Assembly: GCA_964525995.1 (NCBI GenBank)
Contig: CAZGIM010000006.1
Span: 62,001-126,000 of the forward strand
Direction: 5' to 3'
DNA length: 64,000 bases
From: CAIVAT01 sp964525995
GTDB lineage: Bacteria; Bacteroidota; Bacteroidia; Bacteroidales; FEN-979
In this document: piece after piece, positions 9,760-17,672 of the stretch
Layout of the letters: each line of letters opens with the position of its first letter
Position numbering within the stretch: position 1 is the stretch's first letter
Translations under genes and position numbers: made by a program
Notes under the pieces: generated by a model
The model's database searches: none
What the model was told of the DNA's origin: nothing
What the model saw: the letters and a program-made list of their open reading frames with translations, nothing else

Positions 9760-9790
9760 AAAGAAGGCGGCTCAAAAGGCCGCCTTCTTT
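9760..9790. terminator. Strong bidirectional hairpin terminator
   Basis: A perfect 12-bp stem, AAAGAAGGCGGC/GCCGCCTTCTTT with loop TCAAAAG, lies between the convergent genes ending at 9742 and 9811. A-rich and T-rich stem ends on both sides suit intrinsic termination in both directions. Confidence 0.75.
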
Positions 9791-9810
9791 CATCATAAGC
9801 AAAATAAATA

Positions 9811-10335
9811 TCAGGAAGCGACCCGTTTCAGATAGGCCTGGTCGGTAAGGAGTGTCCGTTCATAGACCAGACCGGTCTGATCGCTTTCGGTTGAACGGGG
9901 TACGGATACCGGATGGAATCCGTTGTTTTCGAAAATATGGACAGCGCTGTACATGATATCGGTTGAGGTAAACCTGATGGCCCTCATTCCCATTTGAGCG
10001 GCCCAGTCAGTCGCAACAGATAACAATTGTCGCGCGTATTCATTGTGGCGAAAAAGATTTCTTATATAAAGCCGTTTGATCTGTGCAGTCGGGCCAGGCC
10101 CTTTCATAATTCCCACGCATCCCACGGTGTTATTGTGATGGGAGAGGATAAAGGCGATGCCATTGGGCGGAGCGTACAGTTCACTCACCGCAGCGAGTTC
10201 CTGAAGGAAATTCTTGTAATTCAGATCGAAATCAATACTGGTGGCGAATTCCAGAAAGAGGAGCTTCAGACGGTCATAGTCAAACTCTGATTTGACAAGG
10301 GTGATAGAGGTCGATTTAAAGTCGGAAAAGTGCAT
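9811..10335 (-). CDS. GNAT-family N-acetyltransferase
   Basis: 174 residues with the GNAT fold order: an N-terminal strand-helix pair, a central strand GIAFILSHHNNTVGCVGI, then RLYIRNLFRHNEYARQLL in the acetyl-CoA-binding position, followed by IRFTSTDIMYSAVHIFENNGFHPV (motif B). The usual glycines of the QxxGxG loop are replaced (RHNEYA), so cofactor binding may be altered. The substrate is unknown. It is a single gene, convergent with the T9SS gene. Confidence 0.8.
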   Translation of the reverse strand: MHFSDFKSTSITLVKSEFDYDRLKLLFLEFATSIDFDLNYKNFLQELAAVSELYAPPNGIAFILSHHNNTVGCVGIMKGPGPTAQIKRLYIRNLFRHNEYARQLLSVATDWAAQMGMRAIRFTSTDIMYSAVHIFENNGFHPVSVPRSTESDQTGLVYERTLLTDQAYLKRVAS

Positions 10336-10556
10336 GATTTCGCAGAATTAGCTTTACTGTGTTGATGCTAAAATAGCTCAACCTTCACGGGGTGTCAAGG
10401 AAAACTAAGTAACTGCGATCATTTGTTTAGTATCTGTTAAAAAAGATGTTAAAAATGAAGCGATAATAAAATGGAATCCCAGCTGTGGAGGATCAAAAGG
10501 AGGAAAAAAAAGAGGCTGTCCCGGATATTGAGAAAGCCCCAAAAAGATACTACCAG

Positions 10557-10630
10557 CGATCCCGGCGGGATTCGAACCCACGACCCACAGCTTAGAAGGC
10601 TGTTGCTCTATCCAGCTGAGCTACGGGACC
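10557..10630 (-). tRNA. tRNA-Arg (anticodon UCU)
   Basis: The minus strand folds as a full cloverleaf: acceptor GGTCCCG with CGGGATC (one G-U pair), D-arm GCTC/GAGC, and anticodon stem ACAGC/GCTGT with loop CTTCTAA giving anticodon TCT. The T-arm is GTGGG/CCCGC with TTCGAAT. The discriminator base is G and CCA is not encoded. It decodes AGA. Confidence 0.97.
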
Positions 10631-10708
10631 TTGTTTATGCAACTTTAACGGCCGGTCCGACTGGTTCATGATGATCCTTATTTATCTCCCGGCGGCTGTA
10701 TGACGCTG

Positions 10709-10716
10709 CAAAATTA
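10709..10716 (-). promoter_or_regulatory. Candidate promoter -7 element for tRNA-Arg
   Basis: Minus-strand TAATTTTG, about 80 bases upstream of the tRNA 5' end. Confidence 0.35.
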
Positions 10717-10765
10717 GTAATAATTAATTTGCTAACAAATGTTCCCCGTTACCAACGGAAATCAT

Positions 10766-10773
10766 TAATTTTG
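10766..10773 (+). promoter_or_regulatory. Candidate promoter -7 element for the isochorismatase-like gene
   Basis: TAATTTTG, 17 bases before the ATG at 10791, giving a short leader. Confidence 0.4.
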
Positions 10774-10790
10774 CACGAATTCATCAGGCC

Positions 10791-11333
10791 ATGCGAATAA
10801 ATAAAAACAATGTTGCCGGACTGGTCATTGATGTCCAGGAACGCCTCTATCCCTTCATCCATGATCATGAAAGACTGACACAGTCAATCAGGATACTGAT
10901 CGAAGGGTTAAAGATTCTGGAGGTGCCAATTTTTGTCACGGAACAGTATGTAAAAGGGTTGGGGCCTACCATTCCTGCAATTGCGGAAGTTATCACGGGG
11001 ATTCCCCGGTACGAAAAGAACGCGTTCAGCTGTTGTGATGAACCCCGCTTCATTCTTGAACTGGCCAATTCGGGCAAAGATTTCGTGATTGTCTGCGGCA
11101 TCGAAAGTCACGTTTGCGTCATGCAAACAGTGATTGATCTGCGCCGTCATGGTTATACACCTGTTGTGGTGACTGATTGCATTTCATCGCGAAAAGAGGA
11201 AGATAAAAGAATCGCATTGGAACGGATGAAGCAGGAGGGAGCCGTCCTGTCAACCTGTGAATCGATACTTTTCGAATTACTGAGGAACTCGGGAAGCGAC
11301 ATGTTCCGGGCCATCTCGCGGCTTGTGAAGTGA
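10791..11333 (+). CDS. Isochorismatase-fold cysteine hydrolase
   Basis: 180 residues. The catalytic triad of the superfamily is visible: Asp14 (GLVIDVQERL), Lys76 (YEKNAFSC) and nucleophile Cys109 (GIESHVCVMQT), the last next to a typical cis-peptide region. Length and motifs are closest to the YcaC/ISOC1-like branch rather than true isochorismatases or nicotinamidases. Such enzymes hydrolyse amides or ring substrates in the cytoplasm, but the substrate cannot be read from sequence. It stands alone ahead of the topoisomerase gene on the same strand. Confidence 0.85.
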   Translation: MRINKNNVAGLVIDVQERLYPFIHDHERLTQSIRILIEGLKILEVPIFVTEQYVKGLGPTIPAIAEVITGIPRYEKNAFSCCDEPRFILELANSGKDFVIVCGIESHVCVMQTVIDLRRHGYTPVVVTDCISSRKEEDKRIALERMKQEGAVLSTCESILFELLRNSGSDMFRAISRLVK

Positions 11334-11415
11334 ACCCGGTGAACGGCGGTCATCGACCCGAAACACCGCATTATCTGAAAACCCGGGGTAAAAATATTCA
11401 CACTTGTTATACTTC

Positions 11416-14316
11416 ATGGACGAAACAGACGAAAGAAACGGCAACGACAATCCTGAGCTTGAATCCGGAGCGCTAACCCAGACGGTTCACCTGTCGGACA
11501 TGTACCAGAACTGGTTCCTGGATTACGCTTCCTATGTGATCCTGGAACGGGCTGTACCGGAAATCACCGATGGGATGAAACCGGTTCAGCGGCGTATTTT
11601 GCATGCCATGAAGGAACTTGACGACGGCAGGTTCAACAAAGTCGCCAACATCATCGGTCACACCATGAAGTACCATCCCCACGGCGATGCTTCGATCGGG
11701 GATGCACTGGTTCAGTTAGGGCAGAAGGATCTGCTGGTGGAGACACAGGGCAACTGGGGGAATATCCTTACCGGTGACAGCGCCGCGGCTCCCCGTTATA
11801 TCGAAGCGCGGCCATCGAAATTCGCCCTTGAAGTGCTATTTAATCCGAAAACCACCGTATGGCAATCATCGTACGACGGCCGAAACAAAGAACCGGTTGC
11901 ACTACCCGCTAAATTTCCGTTGCTTCTGGCGCAGGGTGTCGAAGGGATTGCGGTCGGGCTGGCCTCCAAGATTCTGCCCCATAATTTCAACGAACTGATT
12001 GATGCCAGTATTAAAATCCTTCAGGAACAGGAGTTTGAGATCTATCCCGATTTTCTGACAGGAGGATTGGTGGATGTTTCAAGATATAATGACGGGCTTC
12101 GCGGAGGAAAGATCAGGCAACGGGCCCGGATCAACGTCGAAGATAAGAAAACCCTGGCCATCCGTGAAATTCCCTATGGAACAACGACCAGCTCGATCAT
12201 CGATTCCATTCTTGCAGCTAATGATAAGGGAAAGATCAAAATCCGGAAAATAGATGACAATACCGCGAAGGATGTTGAAATACTGATCCACCTTTCACCG
12301 GGAGTATCGCCCGATACCACTATGGATGCGTTGTATGCCTTCACGGAGTGCGAAGTCTCCATCTCACCCAATTCCTGTGTGATCGAAAATGGAAAGCCCC
12401 GGTTCATGGGCGTTTCGGAAATCCTGAGATTCAACACGGCCCGTACGGTTGAGCTCCTGCGGCTCGAATTGGAGATCCGCAGGCAGGAATTGTTAGAACA
12501 ACTGCATTACAGCACGCTCGAAAAGATCTTCATCGAAAATGAAGTGTATGAAGGCATCAAGAAGTGCAAGACCAGCGACGACATTGATGCAGCCATTTTC
12601 CGGGGATTGAAACCCTTCCTGAAGCAGTTGCTGCGTGGTGTGACCGTAGAGGATGTTCACAAACTGAGAAAGATCCCGATTGAAAGGATATCGCGGTATA
12701 ATGCTGCTAAAGCGGATGAATGGATGAAGGGATTGCAATCGGAAGTGGATGGTGTTGAACATCATTTAGCTCATCTGATCGAATATGCCGTGGATTATTT
12801 CCGTCAAATCCGGAAAAAATATGGAAAGAACCGCGACCGTAGATCGGAAATCCGAAGCTTTGATACCATCGAAGCGGTGAAGGTGGCAGCGGCAAACCAA
12901 AAACTCTATGTAAACCGTGAGGAGGGTTTTGCCGGGACCGGACTCAAAAAGGATGAATATGTTTGCGATTGCTCCGACCTGGATGAAATCATTGTATTCC
13001 GTGACGACGGAACCTTTATTGTGACCAAGATAGCCGAAAAGCAGTTTGTGGGTAAAACCATCATCCACATCGCCGTTTTCAAAAAGAACGACAACCGTAC
13101 GGTCTATAACCTGATTTACCGGGATGGCAAGAACGGAAAAATCATGATCAAGAGGTTCAGCGTGTTAGGCGTGAACCGCGACAAGGAATATGCCGCTACG
13201 AAAGGAACTCCGGGATCCAAAATTCTTTATTTTACGGCAAATCCCAACGGTGAGGCTGAAGTCGTACGGGTTGACCTGAAGCCAAAACCCAGGATGAAGA
13301 AACCGGGATTTGATTTCGACTTTGCCGAAGTGGCTATCCGCGGCCGCAATTCCATAGGAAATATACTCACCCGTTATGCCGTAAAGAGGATAGAGAAACG
13401 TCAGGAAGGGGTATCGACATTAGGTTCGCTGAACGTTTGGTTCGATGATACCGTTCAACGGTTGAACACCGAAGGGAGGGGGCTTTTATTGGGCGATTTC
13501 TCAGGTAGTGACCGGATCATCACCTTTACCCAGTCGGGAAATTACCGCCTCACCTCTTTCGATCTATCGACTCATTTTGAGGAGGATATGTTTCTGATCG
13601 AAAAATTCATTCCCGAAACGGTCTATACGGTGGTGTATCAGGATCACGAAACGAAGCATTATTATGTCAAGCGTTTCATGGCAGAACTTACCGACCGCCG
13701 CATTGACTTTGTGGAGGAGCGCGATACACTGGTTCTTTTCTCCAAGGATCGTCTGCCAAAAATTTTGCTGCTTTTCGACATGAAAGTCAAGACCAAAGGT
13801 GCCGAACACGAGGAGATCGATGTGGCTGAGTTTATCGGTGTAAAAGGACATAAAGCAAAAGGAAAACGGCTGACGACCCATGCCTTGAAAAAAATTGACT
13901 GGCTTGAACCTGCCGGAGAGGTTGACCGGCCGGAAGTTGGAGGACCCGGTGATCCCGTGGAACTTAAAGAAGGTGAAAGGAAACCGGATGTACCCGGGAT
14001 GACGGAATCCGGCGAAGCGGTCGATCTACCGGAGGAGACCGCCACGACCTTTTCAGGGAGCGCAAGGCCACAGGATGCCCCGTTTGGGTTGATTTCAGTG
14101 GAAACGGGATTGGAACCTCGGGAATTACCTGAGGAGGAAGCAGCGGGTAAAGGAAGTCCCCGCGATCCTGATATACAGGGGATGGTGAAGCTGGAGCCTG
14201 AAGAGACGAAGGAACGCCGAACCGGAACTAAGGGAAGAAAAAAAAGAGTTGAACCGGCCGCCCCGGAAGCAGAAGAGGAGAAAGGAGATACCATTCAAAT
14301 GGAACTTCCGTTATAA
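11416..14316 (+). CDS. Type IIA DNA topoisomerase subunit A (ParC/GyrA type)
   Basis: 966 residues from the ATG at 11416 (a TTG 12 bases earlier is less likely). The breakage-reunion domain contains YASYVILERAVPEITDGMKPVQRRIL, HPHGDASI and the active-site Tyr128 in SAAAPRYIEARPSK; this tyrosine forms the transient covalent DNA link. A coiled-coil region (about 430-490) and a beta-pinwheel C-terminal domain with degenerate blades follow. The last 120 residues are an acidic, Pro/Gly/Lys/Glu-rich low-complexity tail ending EEKGDTIQMELPL. The SAAAPRYIEARPSK and GNWGNILTGD forms resemble the bacteroidetal topoisomerase IV A subunit (parC). The matching B subunit is not in the window. Confidence 0.9.
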   Translation: MDETDERNGNDNPELESGALTQTVHLSDMYQNWFLDYASYVILERAVPEITDGMKPVQRRILHAMKELDDGRFNKVANIIGHTMKYHPHGDASIGDALVQLGQKDLLVETQGNWGNILTGDSAAAPRYIEARPSKFALEVLFNPKTTVWQSSYDGRNKEPVALPAKFPLLLAQGVEGIAVGLASKILPHNFNELIDASIKILQEQEFEIYPDFLTGGLVDVSRYNDGLRGGKIRQRARINVEDKKTLAIREIPYGTTTSSIIDSILAANDKGKIKIRKIDDNTAKDVEILIHLSPGVSPDTTMDALYAFTECEVSISPNSCVIENGKPRFMGVSEILRFNTARTVELLRLELEIRRQELLEQLHYSTLEKIFIENEVYEGIKKCKTSDDIDAAIFRGLKPFLKQLLRGVTVEDVHKLRKIPIERISRYNAAKADEWMKGLQSEVDGVEHHLAHLIEYAVDYFRQIRKKYGKNRDRRSEIRSFDTIEAVKVAAANQKLYVNREEGFAGTGLKKDEYVCDCSDLDEIIVFRDDGTFIVTKIAEKQFVGKTIIHIAVFKKNDNRTVYNLIYRDGKNGKIMIKRFSVLGVNRDKEYAATKGTPGSKILYFTANPNGEAEVVRVDLKPKPRMKKPGFDFDFAEVAIRGRNSIGNILTRYAVKRIEKRQEGVSTLGSLNVWFDDTVQRLNTEGRGLLLGDFSGSDRIITFTQSGNYRLTSFDLSTHFEEDMFLIEKFIPETVYTVVYQDHETKHYYVKRFMAELTDRRIDFVEERDTLVLFSKDRLPKILLLFDMKVKTKGAEHEEIDVAEFIGVKGHKAKGKRLTTHALKKIDWLEPAGEVDRPEVGGPGDPVELKEGERKPDVPGMTESGEAVDLPEETATTFSGSARPQDAPFGLISVETGLEPRELPEEEAAGKGSPRDPDIQGMVKLEPEETKERRTGTKGRKKRVEPAAPEAEEEKGDTIQMELPL

Positions 14317-14350
14317 ATAACCAATCACAAAATAAATTGAACTTTACGCT

Positions 14351-15556
14351 ATGAGTGACGAGAAAGTTTTGCAGATTTCAAAAGATGTTGCCTGGGTAGG
14401 GGTATTGGATTATGATATTATCACCTTCGACGTGGTCATGGAGACCAAATACGGCACTACCTACAATTCCTATTTCATCAATGCTGAAAAAAAAGCTGTT
14501 GTTGAGACGGTAAAGGAACAATTCTGGGATACCTGGCTCGCCAAACTGCGCAAGGCAGGCGATCCGTCGGAGATCGATTACATCATCCTGAACCACACTG
14601 AACCGGACCATTCCGGATGCCTCAGCCGGCTGCTTGACCTGGCGCCAAATGCAACTGTGGTTGGAAGTGGAAATGCCATCCGATATCTGAAAGATCTTAC
14701 CGGAAGGGAATTTCGTAACCTGATTGTAAAAGACGGACAGACGCTGGATTTAGGGAACAAGACACTTCGTTTTATAGCCGCTCCCAACCTGCACTGGCCC
14801 GACTCGATGATGACCTATCTGGAGGAAGACCGGCTTCTGTTTACGTGCGATATCTTTGGAGAGCACTTTTGCCATGAAAACGTCTTCGATGATCTGGTCG
14901 GGGATTTTGACGATGCCTTCCGCTATTATTTCAATGTAATCATGAGGCCGTACAGCAAATTTATGTTGCAGGCCATCGAACGGACACGGACACTGGAAAT
15001 CAATGCGGTTTGTCCCGGTCACGGCGCGGTGCTGAGATCCAACTGGAAAAAATATGTGGGGCTTTCGGAGCAGTATGCCCGGGAAGCCTTGGGTTATCCG
15101 CGGTCAAACCGGATTTTCATCGGCTATGTGTCAGCTTATCACAACACCGGAATGATTGCCTCCATGATCGCGGAAGGAATCAGGCAGGCCGGCGATTTCG
15201 AAATTGACCTTTGCGATATTGAAAAGATGGATCCTGCGCTCATCGAAGAGAAGCTGATCCAGGCATCGGCTATTATGCTGGGATCTCCAACCTTTAACCA
15301 GAACATTCTATTGCCGGTATATCAGGTTTTTGCGCTGATTAATCCGATCAGGGATAAAAACAAGCCTGCCGCAGCCTTCGGATCTTATGGCTGGAGCGGC
15401 GAAGGCACCAGGATTATGACCACCGCCATGACCAATCTGAAACTGAAGGTTTTTGACGAAGGATTGATGGTTAAATTTACTCCACACCATGAGATCAAGC
15501 AGCGCTGTATCGAATATGGTTTGAAATTTGGAAAATTCATGTCAACAATTGCTTGA
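14351..15556 (+). CDS. Flavodiiron protein (A-type flavoprotein, O2/NO reductase)
   Basis: 401 residues. The N-terminal metallo-beta-lactamase-like domain has the full diiron ligand set: His82, Glu84, Asp86 and His87 (NHTEPDHSG), His148, Asp167 (TCDIFGEH) and His224 (CPGHGAVL). The C-terminal flavodoxin domain (from about 254: IFIGYVSAYHNTGMIA, and SPTFNQN) binds FMN. Such enzymes reduce oxygen to water or nitric oxide to nitrous oxide in the cytoplasm and protect anaerobes. No rubredoxin or reductase gene adjoins, so the electron donor is encoded elsewhere. A TATTTTTG element just downstream starts the next unit. Confidence 0.95.
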   Translation: MSDEKVLQISKDVAWVGVLDYDIITFDVVMETKYGTTYNSYFINAEKKAVVETVKEQFWDTWLAKLRKAGDPSEIDYIILNHTEPDHSGCLSRLLDLAPNATVVGSGNAIRYLKDLTGREFRNLIVKDGQTLDLGNKTLRFIAAPNLHWPDSMMTYLEEDRLLFTCDIFGEHFCHENVFDDLVGDFDDAFRYYFNVIMRPYSKFMLQAIERTRTLEINAVCPGHGAVLRSNWKKYVGLSEQYAREALGYPRSNRIFIGYVSAYHNTGMIASMIAEGIRQAGDFEIDLCDIEKMDPALIEEKLIQASAIMLGSPTFNQNILLPVYQVFALINPIRDKNKPAAAFGSYGWSGEGTRIMTTAMTNLKLKVFDEGLMVKFTPHHEIKQRCIEYGLKFGKFMSTIA

Positions 15557-15564
15557 TCATATAC

Positions 15565-15572
15565 TATTTTTG
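15565..15572 (+). promoter_or_regulatory. Candidate promoter -7 element for the lipoprotein gene
   Basis: TATTTTTG (TAnnTTTG class), about 110 bases upstream of the ATG at 15680, starting just after the flavodiiron stop. Confidence 0.35.
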
Positions 15573-15679
15573 CATTTTTATTGTTATGATCAGACTCAAT
15601 AAGTAACTGTTCACGCAGCTGATCCGAAAGCCGATAAACCTTTTAAAACCCGGAACCTGTGACGATACGACCCTATGCG

Positions 15680-16564
15680 ATGATTAAAACACGGTTGAGG
15701 CGAATACGCCTTCATGGCCGCATTCGGTTCGTACAAATGGAACTTGCAGTGATTTTGATCGGTTTGATGGTTTTGCCATCCTGTTTGCCCGAGCAGAAAG
15801 TCGGTCGGAATTTCGTCCGGTCAGCGGCCACCCTTAACCTGATGGTCAATCCCCCGGCGCTGGTATTCAAATACAACCATAAAGGCGAAATGATCGCAGG
15901 ATTCGATTCCCTGTCCGAGGCCAGCCAGGACTCGGCGCTTTGGGAGAACAGCATATATATCAGGCGCCTGAGCGATAGTCTGCTGCTCGAATCCTACGTT
16001 AATGCTTTTATCTCCGAGCTTCACGCCCTGGGATTTAACGTCTTATTAGGACCAAACCCCGATTCGGCATTCCAGGCCGGTGCACAGTCGTACATCGTTG
16101 ACGTTGCCCAGTTACAAGTCGATGAGTATATTTATCCATTGGAAGACGAGCAGACCATTCTGGATACTATTTATGTTAAAAAAGTCAACCTGAATGCCAT
16201 CGACTTTAGCGGATGGTTTGAACTGTACAAGTCAAGGAAACAACCTGTTAACAAAACCTTACTTTACAGTACCGCCACCATATATGATTCATTCGATGGA
16301 CAATACTTTACCGATCTTTTTTCATCCGCGGTTCGTTACTCGTACCGACTTGATACTATTGCTATTAGCGATATTTACGACATGTCGCGGTACCTTGGCA
16401 GTAAGCATGCCGGTTATCTGTTCGATTATTTCATGAACCAGTACATCCTTCAAAATATGCCAGATGGGTTGGAGCCTATCGATTATTTTCATTTCAACCG
16501 GCAGAAAAACTCCATTATGCCTGCCCGGGATGAGCAGTTTGAGGTTTTGCCGAACCACGACTGA
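15680..16564 (+). CDS. Putative lipoprotein of unknown function
   Basis: The N-terminus holds a hydrophobic helix ending in VLPSC, a good lipobox, so the mature protein should be lipid-anchored in the envelope. Two starts are possible: ATG 15680, which gives a long basic n-region, or ATG 15737 (MELAVILIGLMVLPSC), which gives a conventional lipoprotein signal. A GTG at 15659 is less likely. The mature part (about 260 residues) is Asp/Tyr-rich and mixed alpha/beta, with no motif I recognise. It is convergent with tsaD. Confidence 0.7.
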   Translation: MIKTRLRRIRLHGRIRFVQMELAVILIGLMVLPSCLPEQKVGRNFVRSAATLNLMVNPPALVFKYNHKGEMIAGFDSLSEASQDSALWENSIYIRRLSDSLLLESYVNAFISELHALGFNVLLGPNPDSAFQAGAQSYIVDVAQLQVDEYIYPLEDEQTILDTIYVKKVNLNAIDFSGWFELYKSRKQPVNKTLLYSTATIYDSFDGQYFTDLFSSAVRYSYRLDTIAISDIYDMSRYLGSKHAGYLFDYFMNQYILQNMPDGLEPIDYFHFNRQKNSIMPARDEQFEVLPNHD

Positions 16565-16591
16565 TTTGTTGAATACAACGGAATAAGGGAT

Positions 16592-17629
16592 TCAACCGCT
16601 CCTCGCATAGGGAACCAGCGTCTGATCAGCGAACATACCTTTTAAAAATTTGAAATATCCGGCAATGGCGATCATTGCCGCATTATCGGTTGAATAGTTC
16701 AGAGGAGGAATGAACACCCTCCATCCCTTTTCATCACGGGCTTTAAGGAGCGCTTCTCTGAGTCTTGAATTGGCCGATACCCCGCCTGCGATTGCCACAT
16801 CAGGTAACCGGTTTTCAGGCATCATCACCGTGCATTTTTCAACAGCCTTCCCGATTTTCGACATCAGAATGTCAACAATGGTGAACTGGATCGATGCACA
16901 GAGATCATTTTTATTTTTTTCGATAAAGCGGGGATCTTTCTTCAGTTCATCCCGGATGAAGTAAAGAAAGGAGGTCTTCACCCCGCTGAAACTGAAGTCG
17001 AGATCAGGTATGTTAGGACGGGCAAAGGGAAAACGCATTGGGTTGCCCAACCGGGCTAACTGATCTATCACAGGTCCTCCCGGATAGGGGAGTCCCATGA
17101 TCTTGGCGGCCTTATCGAAGGCTTCACCCGCAGCATCATCGATGGTCTGGCCGATGACCTCCATGTCGAAATAGTCCCTAACCAGAACAATCTGTGTATG
17201 CCCGCCCGAAACAGTCAGGCACAGGAACGGAAATTCCGGTACCGGGTTGGTACGTTCTGCATTTTGAATGAAGTGACACAAGATATGAGCCTGGAGGTGA
17301 TCCACTTCGAGGATGGGGATCCCCAATCCTAGGGCGAAAGCTTTTGCAAAGGAGACCCCAACCAGGAGTGAACCCAGGAGTCCGGGCCCGCGGGTAAATG
17401 CCACTGCCGCAAGCTGATTTTTATTTATATTTGCTTTTTGGATTGCGGCTTCAATGACCGGAATGATATTTTGCTGATGCGCCCGGGAAGCCAGTTCTGG
17501 CACTACCCCACCGAAGCGGGTGTGTACCTCCTGGCCGGCTGTGACGTTTGAAAGGATAACGTCGTTTCTGATCACTGCCGCTGCAGTGTCATCACAGGAT
17601 GATTCAATCGCAAGAATAAAGGTTTCCAT
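16592..17629 (-). CDS. tsaD: tRNA N6-adenosine threonylcarbamoyltransferase
   Basis: 345 residues from ATG 17629. It starts METFILAIESSCDDTA, the diagnostic Kae1/TsaD opening. Metal ligands His111 and His115 sit in VDHLQAH, and the glycine motifs TRGPGLLGSLLVG, TVSGGHTQ and AIAGGVSANS of the ASKHA fold are present. The enzyme transfers the threonylcarbamoyl group to A37 of tRNAs reading ANN codons in the cytoplasm. The frame continues upstream to 17749, but that part overlaps the divergent tamB 5' end and is not family-like. Confidence 0.97.
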   Translation of the reverse strand: METFILAIESSCDDTAAAVIRNDVILSNVTAGQEVHTRFGGVVPELASRAHQQNIIPVIEAAIQKANINKNQLAAVAFTRGPGLLGSLLVGVSFAKAFALGLGIPILEVDHLQAHILCHFIQNAERTNPVPEFPFLCLTVSGGHTQIVLVRDYFDMEVIGQTIDDAAGEAFDKAAKIMGLPYPGGPVIDQLARLGNPMRFPFARPNIPDLDFSFSGVKTSFLYFIRDELKKDPRFIEKNKNDLCASIQFTIVDILMSKIGKAVEKCTVMMPENRLPDVAIAGGVSANSRLREALLKARDEKGWRVFIPPLNYSTDNAAMIAIAGYFKFLKGMFADQTLVPYARSG

Positions 17630-17638
17630 TTTCAGCCG

Positions 17639-17646
17639 CAAAAGTA
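17639..17646 (-). promoter_or_regulatory. Candidate tsaD promoter -7 element
   Basis: Minus-strand TACTTTTG ends only 9 bases before the tsaD ATG, so the mRNA would have an extremely short leader. Confidence 0.35.
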
Positions 17647-17672
17647 CCATAAAAAGGGGATTCAACATAGCA

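Noticed and set aside
10471..10671. 66-codon frame across the tRNA-Arg gene
   Set aside because: It overlaps a perfect tRNA on the other strand and encodes nothing recognisable.
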